Origin: Metabacillus niabensis
Lineage (GTDB): Bacteria; Bacillota; Bacilli; Bacillales; Bacillaceae
Length of the DNA: 64,000 nucleotides
Direction of reading: 5' to 3'
Assembly (NCBI RefSeq): GCF_020524345.1
Contig: NZ_JAIVLH010000023.1
Span: 26,745 to 90,744, forward strand
Shown here: one piece after another, positions 46,301-55,723 of the stretch
Numbering within the stretch: the first letter of the stretch is position 1
How the letters are laid out: every line of letters begins with the position of its first letter
The notes under the pieces: generated by a model
The model's input: only the letters and a program-made list of their open reading frames with translations
Told to the model about the DNA's origin: nothing
Databases searched by the model: none
Made by a program: the position numbers and the translations under genes

Positions 46301-46567
46301 ACTTGCACTTTCCTGTGATGTGGAAGTTATTGTGTCAATACCTTGAACAGTTGATAGTACCTCTTCTAACGGTTTAGAAACTTTTTCTACCACTTCTTTT
46401 GGATCAGCACCCTCATAGTTGGTAACAACCACTCCGATCGGCGGGTTTATTTCCGGTATCAACTTTAACGGTATATTTATCACTGATACAGTACCTAATA
46501 TTATTACTAAAAGCATTGTAACAATGGTAAACACAGGTCTATTAATTGAAAAATGGCTAATCTTCAT
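43322..46567 (-). CDS. RND-family efflux permease (SwrC/AcrB-like)
   Basis: 1081-residue RND transporter with the duplicated architecture of one N-terminal helix, a large periplasmic-type loop, six membrane helices, and then the same again. The start ISHFSINRPVFTIVTMLLV, GLALGIGMLVDNAIVVIENI in helix 4 and GIVVNNAIVIVDFINQKK in helix 10 are conserved RND segments, the first holding a proton-relay Asp. B. subtilis SwrC (YerP) of similar length exports surfactin and other amphiphiles. No membrane fusion protein gene is next to it. The upstream MarR gene on the same strand probably regulates it. The final 70 residues are a charged cytoplasmic tail. Confidence 0.92.
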   Translation of the reverse strand: MKISHFSINRPVFTIVTMLLVIILGTVSVINIPLKLIPEINPPIGVVVTNYEGADPKEVVEKVSKPLEEVLSTVQGIDTITSTSQESASLVIMKFTWTTHIDDIQDEILTRMEDAPLPDDAGEPRFLKFDPSQFPIIQLSLSSSQDTEQLQNLAGELEQELSKTEGIASVNLSGLQTDEISVNLDQHKLEQYSLSQSEIVNTIRANSVTTPGDPVVSDGKQLTTRVISTIDSIDVLKSLIVKKDPATGDNVTVGDIADVVMAKEESNTITRANQNPSLLVSILQQSDANTASVSDAFQEKLTTILSEEKYESINADIIFDQGNYVDQAIGNMLNTLIIGGILAMLILFVFLKSMKSPLIIGVAIPYSVIVTFVLMYFANFTLNIMTLGGLALGIGMLVDNAIVVIENIYRHLLMGKKPKEAAFQGAKEIGPAIIASTLTTVAVFIPVVFITGIIGDLFAEFALTIAFSLFASLFVALTIVPMLASQLLKNPAKNIEKVRRESTFMYSLDNAIKWSLRNRTVVLSITLFVFAGSVYGLTRVGSVFLPNTDEGFFTIDVELENGSSLSETSKVVTAIEEELEEEDGVDLYVSLIGTTQEESFRGTGRTNIAEIYVKLKDLESRNVTTFELIDNVQKTLGNVARGENKTAKLSFHTQSSTGSTPNTLTFYVKDTNETRLRESIAQIDKALVKLTDSEEISNDLTETVEEIQITVKRDKALDNGLTPVQIGMVVNDVTRGTDAIQITNERDQEIYMVNVRYDETVREDVDALKGLLIKKPDNSFVELGDVSTIQVGEGPVSIQRIDKQPAVQYTVRYSNSTNLGDFSELVDKEIKELDLPEETDISFSGDRELLESTKDDMLLAFILAIIFIYIVMAAQFESFKYPFVIMFTVPLMLIGVAVALTVTKSPISLTVVIGLIVLAGIVVNNAIVIVDFINQKKAQGFKTYDALVESVRVRLRPILMTALTTILGLVPLALGLGEGTEINRPMGITVIGGLISSTFLSLFIIPIVYSFVDRETRRMNKKYVTPEGRLVSADRIENPIFHQNVQQDSMKEDLPGSSKFDKDDMVNMLEQMIDIMKDKKK

Positions 46568-46745
46568 CCCGTTCCCTCACATTCCAACTGCTTTATGTAC
46601 AACCCTATGGTCTATTCAGCATTTAGGTAATAATTTCTAGTTTTAACAAAATTAAATCAATCCATTCTTCTATTAACATCCAAGCATTAAGCAGACATGA
46701 ATGGAGTTTAATTTCGACGCCTATCTTTGTATTAAGGACACACAA

Positions 46746-46776
46746 AAAAGAGTGACCATTAAATGATCACTCTTTT
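46746..46776 (-). terminator. Terminator between MarR gene and RND gene
   Basis: AAAAGAGTGA / TCACTCTTTT stem with loop CCATTAAATGA, then TTTTT on the minus strand. It separates the MarR transcript from the RND gene 180 bases downstream. Confidence 0.85.
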
Positions 46777-46780
46777 ATAG

Positions 46781-46792
46781 GTAAACGTTTAC
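46781..46792. promoter_or_regulatory. Perfect palindrome GTAAACGTTTAC (cre-like)
   Basis: 12-bp perfect palindrome; with flanks, TGTAAACGTTTACC on the minus strand fits the cre consensus except for its last base. It lies between the MarR stop codon and its terminator, an unusual place for a repressor site. Confidence 0.45.
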
Positions 46793-46811
46793 AATCAAGC
46801 TATATAGCAAT

Positions 46812-47270
46812 CTACCTAAATAGTAAATGCTGGCTATGTACTCCAGCTTTCTTTAATAACGCTTTCAATTCTGCCTGTTCTTCAGCACTTAAACCAGAAA
46901 ATGCACGAGCCATCCGAATTGCATGAATTGGATAGATTTCATCTAAGTATGATTGACCTTTATCCGTTAATTTTGCATAGATCGAACGTTTATCCTTTGG
47001 ATCCTGTTCACGATAAATGTAGCCGTTTTTTTCAAGCTTATCAATCACATACGTAACATTTCCACTAACTAACAGCAGTCTTGAACCAATTTGTTGAAGC
47101 TTTTGCGGGCCTCTCGTGAACAATAATTCCAAAACAGCAAATTCGGTTGGATTAAACCCATGTTCCTTACTATCACGGATAGAATGCTCAGATACACTTT
47201 TGAAAGCCCTTGCAAAAACTCGAAACAAATCTAATGCATTCTGTAATTCTTCTTCAGTAAATGATCTCAT
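46812..47270 (-). CDS. MarR-family regulator next to RND exporter
   Basis: 152-residue winged-helix regulator with the core NPTEFAVLELLFTRGPQKLQ, VSGNVTYVIDKLEKNGYIYR and wing DPKDKRS. I chose the ATG at 47268-47270 (MRSFTEEELQNA) with GAGGGCGATGGG upstream; the longer frame begins in AT-rich leader. It is a clear paralogue of the MarR gene at 1215-1679 but lacks the CPNDRR cysteine. The gene order MarR-RND on one strand suggests that it controls the exporter. Its ligand is unknown. Confidence 0.85.
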   Translation of the reverse strand: MRSFTEEELQNALDLFRVFARAFKSVSEHSIRDSKEHGFNPTEFAVLELLFTRGPQKLQQIGSRLLLVSGNVTYVIDKLEKNGYIYREQDPKDKRSIYAKLTDKGQSYLDEIYPIHAIRMARAFSGLSAEEQAELKALLKKAGVHSQHLLFR

Positions 47271-47473
47271 CCCATCGCCCTCTTGTTTAAAATTAGCCAA
47301 AGTAACATGATTATTAGGAATTTTGGGTGGAGCCAAGTCCTAATAAAAAAGCCTAATAGTATAAAAAAATAGCACTCCCTTTTCATTTTACTATTATTTA
47401 ACCTAAATTTGAAGGTTTTAAATAAGAAAAGTATGTAATTATAATAATAGTCAGACAGAAATGAGGTTAAAGC

Positions 47474-48214
47474 ATGTACAAGGAGATACAAAATATCTTA
47501 TATGAAATAGAGAAACAAGAAAAAATACACATTTTATTCGCCTGTGAATCTGGAAGTCGAGCATGGAATTTACATGAAAAGAAAAGCGATTATGATATTA
47601 GATGCATTTATAAGCATGAAAAAGAGTGGTATTTGCAATTATATGAAGGTCGAGATGTTATAGAAAGTTCGTTTAAATGTTTTGAGGTTGTTGGATGGGA
47701 TCTCAAGAAGGCCTTGCGATTACTGAATAAGTCAAACCCTACTCTTATGGAATGGCTTTATTCACCTATCATTTATCGAAATAATTTAATGTTTACCGAA
47801 GAATTAAAAAGCTTAGCCAGTCAATCGTTTTCACCTTATTCTGTACTTCATCATTATCTTGGTATGGCTAAAAAAAATTACATACGTTTAAAACAAGCTG
47901 ACAATTGTACAGCTAAAATGTATTTGTCCATCATAAAACCTTTGCAAATTTGTTATTGGATTATTGAAAAAGATGATTTTCCACCTATCGGCTTACACAT
48001 TTTTTATACAAGTCACGTCACCCAAGACATTGAAGAGGAAATAAAAGAAGTTATTCTTCAGAAACAATCGGGACAAAACTTCTCCTCAAAAACCCTGCTG
48101 CATTATATAGAATCAAGCATAAAGACACTAGGAGAATTTGCAAAAGAAAGTCGAAAAAATGATTCAAATATATCAAAGGAATTAACTGATTTTTTTATTA
48201 AGATGATCAATTAA
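47474..48214 (+). CDS. Nucleotidyltransferase-superfamily protein (YcgL/RlaP type)
   Basis: 246-residue protein with a polymerase-beta-type nucleotidyltransferase motif: ACESGSRAW (GS motif, about residues 24-32) and KKSDYDIR (paired aspartates, about 37-44). The C-terminal two thirds are helical. It resembles B. subtilis YcgL (COG3541, predicted nucleotidyltransferase). Substrate unknown. The ATG follows GAGGTTAAAGC. Single gene. MNT-type toxin-antitoxin proteins have a similar motif but are shorter, and no HEPN partner is seen here. Confidence 0.78.
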   Translation: MYKEIQNILYEIEKQEKIHILFACESGSRAWNLHEKKSDYDIRCIYKHEKEWYLQLYEGRDVIESSFKCFEVVGWDLKKALRLLNKSNPTLMEWLYSPIIYRNNLMFTEELKSLASQSFSPYSVLHHYLGMAKKNYIRLKQADNCTAKMYLSIIKPLQICYWIIEKDDFPPIGLHIFYTSHVTQDIEEEIKEVILQKQSGQNFSSKTLLHYIESSIKTLGEFAKESRKNDSNISKELTDFFIKMIN

Positions 48215-48243
48215 GGAAAGGACTCCACCCAAATAAGGAGTCC

Positions 48244-48426
48244 TCAAGTTGTAGAAGCTTTTCTCTTTACTTTTGGGATATTGTGATAAAAATAATTATA
48301 CTCATTTTTTAATTCAGTTAATGTCATTTTATTCATTACCTGGCTATTATAAACGCCAATAGCCAGTAGTTTTTGTGAGTAATAGTTTCTTTGCTCCTCA
48401 AGTGCAGTTTGTAACATTTTGCTCAT
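48244..48426 (-). CDS. FbpA-family (Fur-regulated basic protein A-like) small protein
   Basis: 60-residue basic protein. LQTALEEQRNYYSQKLLAIG followed by MTLTELKNEYNYFY is the pattern I associate with the Fur-regulated basic protein A family, where members help iron-sparing regulation in B. subtilis. I chose the ATG at 48424-48426 (MSKMLQTAL) because GGAG lies 9 bases upstream. I found no convincing Fur box in front of it, so iron control is not supported by sequence here. Convergent with the nucleotidyltransferase gene. Confidence 0.6.
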   Translation of the reverse strand: MSKMLQTALEEQRNYYSQKLLAIGVYNSQVMNKMTLTELKNEYNYFYHNIPKVKRKASTT

Positions 48427-48596
48427 AGCACTCAACTCCATTTTATTTTTTACATATTTAAATTTACCTCAAAATTGTTATGTGACAGTTAACGCAATGT
48501 TAAGATTTTCTTTAAAGTTATTAAGATTGTATTAATATGATTAAATTTTCAAAACTTTGTCGAGAATAGTTTCAATACCACATGGAGTTGAAACGT

Positions 48597-48878
48597 ATGA
48601 CAATTAAAGTGATTGCTTTGAAACAACATCTTTCTCAAACAAAGGTTTATTATCTTAATTTAGCAGAACCAAAAAACCAACAACTGTATATGATGATTTT
48701 TGAAAAAGGAGAATTATTGACTTTAACCTCCTACAATACACGGAAAGATCAATACGAAGAGGTTACTTCTTTATTCCCGAAATCCTTCCTTCAAAACCTT
48801 TCAGAACATATCAATTTTCAAATAAATAGTAAGTCCTATAATGATAAAGAAGACCCACATAGAAAATCTATCCTCTAA
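48597..48878 (+). CDS. Conserved hypothetical protein, 93 residues
   Basis: Small, soluble, mixed alpha/beta protein beginning MTIKVIALKQHLSQ. I chose ATG 48597 with GGAG about 10 bases upstream (GGAGTTGAAACGT) over ATG 48582, which is part of that site. I recognise no family. It is divergent from the FbpA-like gene and followed by the tnrA control region. The tail (DKEDPHRKS) is very polar. Confidence 0.55.
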   Translation: MTIKVIALKQHLSQTKVYYLNLAEPKNQQLYMMIFEKGELLTLTSYNTRKDQYEEVTSLFPKSFLQNLSEHINFQINSKSYNDKEDPHRKSIL

Positions 48879-48980
48879 TGTTATAATCCTCAACTAAATA
48901 TATGCCCTTTCACCTCTCACTATGTCCCATTTACTTCCGTTGTAAAAAAACCTCACATCTTTTACAAAAATATATTTCCA

Positions 48981-48997
48981 TGTTAGAATTTCTTACA
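48981..48997. promoter_or_regulatory. TnrA box (autoregulatory) upstream of tnrA
   Basis: TGTTAGAATTTCTTACA fits the TnrA/GlnR consensus TGTNA-N7-TNACA exactly. It lies 67 bases before the tnrA start, in line with the known autoactivation of tnrA. Confidence 0.85.
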
Positions 48998-49063
48998 TAA
49001 GAGAAGTCATTAATGAAAAAACAGGATATACTTGTAAAAAGAAATGTTTAAGGGGTGGAGATA

Positions 49064-49402
49064 TTGAATCATCAAGACCGCTCTTATAAGGATAAAAAGG
49101 TGATTTCAATAGGAACAGTAAGCGAACTAACCGGATTAACTTTGAGACAAATTCGTTATTATGAAGAAAGAAAACTAATTGCTCCGTATCGAAATGATCG
49201 TGGTACGCGTAAATATTCGTTTTCCGATATTGAAACATTAATGGACATTGCTGATAAACGAGAGGATGGTGTACAAACAACAGAGATCTTAAAAGAAATG
49301 CGTTTAAAAGAAAGGAAAAGGGAAAGTGAAGCAGATGTTCGGAAAAAGATGCTTCAAGGTCAGTTAAATGCACAATTCAGATATGGACGTGGAGGACATT
49401 GA
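49064..49402 (+). CDS. tnrA: Nitrogen regulator TnrA
   Basis: 112-residue MerR-family global regulator of nitrogen metabolism. YKDKKVISIGTVSELTGLTL is followed by RQIRYYEERKLIAPYR and the wing RGTRKYSF, and the C-terminal QVRKKML-like region (ADVRKKMLQGQLNAQFRYGR) is the part that binds feedback-inhibited glutamine synthetase. I prefer the TTG at 49064 (MNHQDRSYKDKK) with AAGGGGTG upstream to the GTG at 49055, which is part of that site. A perfect TnrA box precedes it, and a terminator follows. Confidence 0.95.
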   Translation: MNHQDRSYKDKKVISIGTVSELTGLTLRQIRYYEERKLIAPYRNDRGTRKYSFSDIETLMDIADKREDGVQTTEILKEMRLKERKRESEADVRKKMLQGQLNAQFRYGRGGH

Positions 49403-49780
49403 TTACATTAGGCTTCCCACATAGATATGCAGGTGAAATCCCTGATTTTTCTTATATGAACATCCTTAAAAAGGTGATGAAATTAATTAGGAATAGTAAA
49501 ATAGACGCTACAGTAAATCATCATACCTCCTGTAGCGTTTTTACATATTCACCCCCTCTTTTCAGAACATTTCTCATATACACATTACACCCCCCCATCT
49601 TCTACTCCCCAACACAAGATCTGTATCCCACTTACTTTTAGGTTACTACATATAGTATTTCGACTTTTTTTTGCGTAAATAGGAAAAAAAACACAGTAAT
49701 CTATTTACTTTTTTAAATATTATCAGATAATAAAGGTACTAGGATCATTTTACCTAGATGTTTACTGTGAGGTGTTCATT
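49403..49780. other. Intergenic region downstream of tnrA
   Basis: 378 bases. It contains the tnrA terminator (ACGCTACAG 49505-49513 with CTGTAGCGT 49530-49538, then T5). The rest is AT-rich with no supported gene; an 80-codon frame at 49399-49641 lacks a ribosome binding site. The last 40 bases are the leader of the Spo0E-like gene. Confidence 0.4.
49505..49542 (+). terminator. Terminator after tnrA
   Basis: ACGCTACAG / CTGTAGCGT perfect 9-bp stem with a 16-base loop and TTTTT. Confidence 0.85.
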
Positions 49781-49954
49781 GTGAAAACACTAGATACCCT
49801 AATAGAAGAATATCGAAACAAAATGTTTTTGATTGCCAGAGAAAATGGTTTAAATTCACATCGAACATTAATAGTAAGTCAATACCTAGATGAATTATTG
49901 AATATAAAAATGACTGAATGCAAAACTACAAGTAAGCAAATAGAAAAACATTAG
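49781..49954 (+). CDS. Spo0E-family aspartyl-phosphate phosphatase (short)
   Basis: 57-residue member of the Spo0E-like family. MKTLDTLIEEYRNKMFLIAR is helix 1 and VSQYLDELLNIKM helix 2, carrying the SQ-x-LD signature. I chose GTG 49781 with GAGGTG 7 bases upstream; the longer GTG at 49772 is that site. It is the second such protein in the window (compare 2871-3119) and nearer to the minimal YisI/YnzD length. It probably dephosphorylates Spo0A~P or a related regulator. Confidence 0.82.
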   Translation: MKTLDTLIEEYRNKMFLIARENGLNSHRTLIVSQYLDELLNIKMTECKTTSKQIEKH

Positions 49955-50085
49955 AAATCAGATGAATTAAGCAGAAATACATCAATGGGAAACCTTGATG
50001 TATTTTTTATCCTATTAGAAATCAGGAGTAAATGCCCCCTATCTTTACACACTAATTTTAGAATTGAATAAAGGAAGTGATATCA

Positions 50086-50748
50086 TTGGATCGTGAAATT
50101 GTTTGGTTAAGTATGGGAACACCCTCTACTCTCACTTATAAAGGAAAGGAATTCAAGTCAGGTATCGCAAAAAAGCAAGTAACTGAACTAAAGGTCATGT
50201 CAAATGGAATTATCGGTGATGATGTTGAAAATCATGATTTTCATGGCGGTTCTGAACGGGTAATTTGCGTATATGCATATGAACATTATGGATTTTGGGA
50301 AAAGCTTTATCAAACTGTACTTCCCAAAGCAGCATTTGGTGAAAATCTAACATTAACTGGAATGACAGAAAAAGATGTATGTGTTGGTGATATTTTTCAA
50401 ATCGGTGATGCAATTGTTCAGGTTTCTCAGGGGAGATTCCCATGCTCTACTATAAATAAATACACAAACATTCATACCCTTTTAAATAAAATTATTGAAC
50501 ACGGTTACACTGGTTATTTTTTTCGTGTGTTGGAAGAAGGAGTCATTTATTCTAACTCCTCTATTAAATTACTGGAAAAACATTCAGAGGAAATATCCAT
50601 TAGCACCATCCATCATACTTATTTTCATGAAAAAAATAATATTAAAAAAATTGAATCAATCTTATCATTAGATGTTCTTTCTGAAGAATGGATGGTTAGA
50701 ATGAAGAAATTACATAAATCGTTAGTAGAAAGTCCCTTTAACTTATAA
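50086..50748 (+). CDS. MOSC-domain protein (YiiM/YflK-like)
   Basis: 220-residue protein with a MOSC beta-barrel (about 25-160): GIIGDDVENHDFHGGSERVI, AFGENLTLTGM, VCVGDIFQIGDAIVQVSQGR and PCSTINKY, the last containing the conserved Cys expected to bind a molybdenum cofactor or transfer sulfur. Similar to B. subtilis YflK and E. coli YiiM, where YiiM reduces N-hydroxylated bases such as 6-N-hydroxylaminopurine. The C-terminal helical part follows the YiiM layout. Start TTG at 50086 behind AAGGAAGTGA. Single gene. Confidence 0.85.
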   Translation: MDREIVWLSMGTPSTLTYKGKEFKSGIAKKQVTELKVMSNGIIGDDVENHDFHGGSERVICVYAYEHYGFWEKLYQTVLPKAAFGENLTLTGMTEKDVCVGDIFQIGDAIVQVSQGRFPCSTINKYTNIHTLLNKIIEHGYTGYFFRVLEEGVIYSNSSIKLLEKHSEEISISTIHHTYFHEKNNIKKIESILSLDVLSEEWMVRMKKLHKSLVESPFNL

Positions 50749-50876
50749 AGTAGAATCAACATGCTGATTATCGTTCAAACTTACTAACTAATTTTCAAAA
50801 AATATCTGGCTTTCACTTATTTACGAGAGAACACCTTCACGTATTTTAAAACATTCAGATAGTACAAAAGATTCTG

Positions 50877-50904
50877 TTGACTTATCTCTTTACTGTGATA
50901 TGAT
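50877..50904 (+). promoter_or_regulatory. Promoter of the thiC leader
   Basis: TTGACT (50877-50882), a 16-base spacer and TATGAT (50899-50904), about 25 bases before the TPP aptamer. Confidence 0.65.
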
Positions 50905-50935
50905 TATCCTTGTTTAAAATTAAATTACCATTATC

Positions 50936-51030
50936 TACTAGGGGAGTCCATTAGCCTGGACTGAGAGAAGAACGCGCTTGAAGTTCTTTGACCCTTTGAA
51001 CCTGATCTGGATGATACCAGCGTAGGGAAG
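50936..51030 (+). ncRNA. TPP riboswitch (THI element) upstream of thiC
   Basis: ACTAGGGGAGTCC, GGACTGAGAGAAG, ACCCTTTGAACCTGATCTGG and ATACCAGCGTAGGGAAGTGG are the conserved THI-box segments in order; P1 closes CTAC with GTAG. Downstream hairpins are terminators and thiC follows, so TPP should repress thiC. Confidence 0.97.
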
Positions 51031-51042
51031 TGGGAAGAGACT

Positions 51043-51075
51043 ATAAAAAGGGTTTTTGCATGCACCCCTTTTTTA
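51043..51075 (+). terminator. First terminator-like hairpin after the TPP aptamer
   Basis: AAAAAGGG ... CCCTTTTTT with TTTTTGCATGCAC between. A-rich and T-rich arms flank a short G-C core. It may be the main expression platform or an added one. Confidence 0.6.
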
Positions 51076-51097
51076 TTATTTTTCCTACATCTACCGA

Positions 51098-51125
51098 ACG
51101 GGTTCTGAATTTCAGAACCCGTTTT
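51098..51125 (+). terminator. Second terminator of the thiC leader
   Basis: ACGGGTTCTGAA / TTCAGAACCCGT 12-bp stem with T5, between the TPP aptamer and thiC. Confidence 0.9.
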
Positions 51126-51175
51126 TCTATTCTTCCGTTTCAATCAAGTAGATGAATTTCTAGGAGGAGATTTAG

Positions 51176-52927
<1,752 letters not shown>

Positions 52928-52934
52928 CATGTTA

Positions 52935-52976
52935 GGGATTTATTCGCTTGGATAAATCCCGTCCTTCTTCATCTTT
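52935..52976. terminator. Hairpin after thiC
   Basis: GGGATTTAT / ATAAATCCC (52935-52943 with 52952-52960), followed by a pyrimidine-rich stretch on the plus strand. T-run is imperfect. Confidence 0.6.
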
Positions 52977-53384
52977 TTAGCAGTTTTCTAAGAACCGCCT
53001 GAAAAATGGATCCACTCCAACTATATCAAGCGTTCGACCTGAAAACATGTGATCATGTTTCGGACGTCCACTATCCCCATACATTACACCACCATACTGT
53101 GATAAAACAGCCTCATCATAGTTATAATATGTACGGCTCTCAAACACATGATAGTGGCCACCATTTTCTAAAGGTATTGCAGGACCCGTTTCTCCATAAA
53201 AACGGTGATAATGGTTATTCGTACTCATCGTCACACCTCTAAAGTAATGCCGATGACGGTCAAAGCTATTTCCATTTACAGTTAAAGTAAATCCCTTTAA
53301 TAAATGATGATGCTCTTTCGATACCGAAGTTTTCGTTTCAAACCGATGTGCGTGATGTGGCTTTACTGTACCTATTTGCAACAA
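52977..53384 (-). CDS. YmaF-family His-rich protein
   Basis: 135-residue protein very rich in His, with repeated H-x-H / HYH patterns (KPHHAHRF, EHHHLLKG, HRHYF, NHYHRFYG, GGHYHVF, KHDHMFSG). This spacing is typical of the YmaF family of Bacillus. It may bind metal or form a spore or surface component; that is inference. No signal peptide is visible. The ribosome binding site is GGAGTGG upstream of the ATG. Single gene, convergent with thiC. Confidence 0.72.
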   Translation of the reverse strand: MLQIGTVKPHHAHRFETKTSVSKEHHHLLKGFTLTVNGNSFDRHRHYFRGVTMSTNNHYHRFYGETGPAIPLENGGHYHVFESRTYYNYDEAVLSQYGGVMYGDSGRPKHDHMFSGRTLDIVGVDPFFRRFLENC

Positions 53385-53479
53385 ATGAATCCACTCCTTA
53401 TTTTGTGTTCATTTCTTCATATGAAGTAATAACAAAATAAGTAAGTTGTCCATACTATTCATTTCAAATAAATTATACT

Positions 53480-54592
53480 TTATTCCGGATATCCTTCTTG
53501 GTCCTGAATGATTCCAACATTTTTCATTTTCACTTGTGTATCCACATTAATATCGGCTAATGGATAAATACGTTCCCATTCCTCTATCTTTGCGGATTCC
53601 TTTCCTATATGTGAAGCACGGTACCTCAAACCAAACCCGACCGGATCAACTTTTTGCTTCTGAAACAAACGCACTATCTCTTCCATTTGACTTGTCACTT
53701 CTTTTTCGATATTTTTTTCATACTCCATTTTTTTCTGATCATTTAATACATCAAATGATTCTTCTACGACTCCACTTATTTCAATATTGAGATCTATGTT
53801 TGTTTTCTTATTTTCAGATTTTATTTCATATGTAGTTCGAACCTGATCTGTTGAGAAAACAAAATACGGTGCTTGATTTTCTTTTTCCACTTTTATTTCT
53901 GTTTTTGATGTATTATTGGTGATCATATTATAGTACTTTGTTTGCTCCCCTTCCAAAAATAGAACTTGTTTTCCATCAGAAAATACAGCTAACCGGTTTG
54001 TTGAAAAACTTTGGTCTTCCGCATCAATAATTGGTAATATCGGATCAATTCCCCGTTCATTACGAAGTCTTATTAATTTATATAAATAAACCGAACTAAT
54101 ATATGGTGTTTCTGTACCTTCATTTCCAAATGTTAAAAACAAAGAATTTGAAGGAAGCCTTTCCCCCATAGGTTTTGCTTCAAGGATTTTTTTTGCACTG
54201 GGGCTCCCGATAGCCGTCCATGCAATTTCTTGTATATCTCTTCTTCGGCTAAACCAATCTACAATATTTGATAAATCTTCTTTCACTAACGAACTTCCGA
54301 ATATAATCATCTTGGCATGACCAAAATCAAGTTCCTTATCAACTTTGGATTTTATCATTCTAACAGCTTCGGATACCGTTTGTGCTGATTCAGTCAAAAT
54401 CTCAGCTTCATTGCTTCCTGTTTTCACATCACTGCTTGGAACTGCTAGTTTTAAGGAAATTTCATACATATCGTTTTGACCTTTATCTACACCTATTGAA
54501 ACGACAAAATATCTCTTGTCGATATCTTTGTAACCGCAACCCGATAAAAAGAAGATTGAACATGACACAAACATTACTAGTACTTTTTTCAT
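53480..54592 (-). CDS. Ger(x)C-family spore germination lipoprotein
   Basis: 370-residue C subunit of a GerA-type nutrient germinant receptor, a lipoprotein on the spore inner membrane. It has lipobox LSGC (Cys19 from the chosen start), then GerAC-type domains (YFVVSIGVDKGQNDMYEISL, DFGHAKMIIFGSSLVKE). I chose the ATG at 54590-54592 (MKKVLVMFVS), which overlaps the gerB stop as ATGA; the longer frame reaches 28 codons into gerB. Third gene of the gerA-gerB-gerC operon, probably SigG-dependent. Confidence 0.9.
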   Translation of the reverse strand: MKKVLVMFVSCSIFFLSGCGYKDIDKRYFVVSIGVDKGQNDMYEISLKLAVPSSDVKTGSNEAEILTESAQTVSEAVRMIKSKVDKELDFGHAKMIIFGSSLVKEDLSNIVDWFSRRRDIQEIAWTAIGSPSAKKILEAKPMGERLPSNSLFLTFGNEGTETPYISSVYLYKLIRLRNERGIDPILPIIDAEDQSFSTNRLAVFSDGKQVLFLEGEQTKYYNMITNNTSKTEIKVEKENQAPYFVFSTDQVRTTYEIKSENKKTNIDLNIEISGVVEESFDVLNDQKKMEYEKNIEKEVTSQMEEIVRLFQKQKVDPVGFGLRYRASHIGKESAKIEEWERIYPLADINVDTQVKMKNVGIIQDQEGYPE

Positions 54593-55683
54593 TTTGCCGG
54601 CTTGTCCCTTCTTTTTAAAATGACTTTTAATAAAACGATGCCCAATACTTGTGCAGGTAATAAAATCATCATCCAAACCTTTGCTATCCTACCAACCATC
54701 TCAATATCAAGAAAGTATTGGCTTATTAGTCCCAAAAAAGAAAAAACAACCAATATAATCATTGGTGTAAAATCCTTTTTCTTTCTCTTAATACTTGGAA
54801 AAATCGATTTTAACTGCTCCATCCCCACATGCCAATGCAATGTTACACTCGCAAGTGAAATATTAATATACAAACCTAAGAATAAAAAACTTACCCGTTC
54901 AATAAAACCAAGCTCTATTCTTAAAGCTTCAGTTGTGGCAATCCAAGGAAACGTGTATATTCCTACTCCGTCAAATCCATGCACACCTATAGGTATAAAA
55001 AAAGTAGTAACTAAAGTAATTAAACCAAGAAAACTTAAAATAAAAATTGAGAAACCAACTTTCACCTTTTTAAAGTATCGATTAAAAATAACAAGATTTG
55101 CATAACCAGTATAAACAAACGATGCTGTTGATATCGTTTCAATATTCGGGATTTCCTGATAATATGTCAGTGCAACACGGGCTGAATCCCAAATAATTTC
55201 ATCGTTTGTATAAGACTTAAATATGATGAATGCAATAAAAGGGAGGTTTAATAATAAAATGATTTCTATAGCATAAAGAACGTGTTTAGAATGCATTAAT
55301 GCTCCAAAGAAGATAATAACCAAAAAGGAAATCATCATAACCAGTTCATCTAATTCCGGATTAATATATTGTTTTGAAATATGTGTAAATATGGTTAACG
55401 TTACAAAGCCAGCAATAAACCATAATAACCCCTGAAAAAATAGATAAAAAAAACGAAACCATTTATGGGTATACTTTTCGAGAATCTCAGGTATACCCTG
55501 TTCCGGAAATTCACTTATATATTTTACAAAAAAGAATATAAGTAACGTTCCAATCGGTAGACTGATAAACATGCCAAGTAAAGCACCCTTACTCCTGTTT
55601 TCAATTAAAACAGTTGGAACATATGCAACAATATTTGTAAGCATATTTAAAATGAGCATAATATAAAAGTATCGTTTCGACAT
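54589..55683 (-). CDS. GerB-family spore germination permease
   Basis: About 364-residue membrane protein of the GerAB/APC-like family with ten membrane helices. It is the germinant-binding subunit of GerA-type receptors. TNIVAYVPTVLI in helix 1 and the YTGYANLVIFNRYF region fit the family. Three start codons stand together (TTG ATG ATG at 55689-55681); the third has the best distance from AGGAAG, so I used 55683. It follows gerA by 40 bases and is coupled to gerC. Confidence 0.9.
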   Translation of the reverse strand: MSKRYFYIMLILNMLTNIVAYVPTVLIENRSKGALLGMFISLPIGTLLIFFFVKYISEFPEQGIPEILEKYTHKWFRFFYLFFQGLLWFIAGFVTLTIFTHISKQYINPELDELVMMISFLVIIFFGALMHSKHVLYAIEIILLLNLPFIAFIIFKSYTNDEIIWDSARVALTYYQEIPNIETISTASFVYTGYANLVIFNRYFKKVKVGFSIFILSFLGLITLVTTFFIPIGVHGFDGVGIYTFPWIATTEALRIELGFIERVSFLFLGLYINISLASVTLHWHVGMEQLKSIFPSIKRKKKDFTPMIILVVFSFLGLISQYFLDIEMVGRIAKVWMMILLPAQVLGIVLLKVILKRRDKPAK

Positions 55684-55723
55684 CATCAACTTCCTAATCT
55701 ATTCTTAAACTTCATATGCATTT

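Noticed and set aside
47474..48214. Possible MNT/HEPN toxin-antitoxin module
   Set aside because: The nucleotidyltransferase protein is too long for an MNT antitoxin and no HEPN partner gene is adjacent.
49399..49641. 80-codon frame after tnrA
   Set aside because: Begins at the tnrA stop, crosses its terminator, and has no ribosome binding site.
50931..51143. 70-codon minus-strand frame
   Set aside because: Antisense of the TPP riboswitch and terminator; no coding signal.
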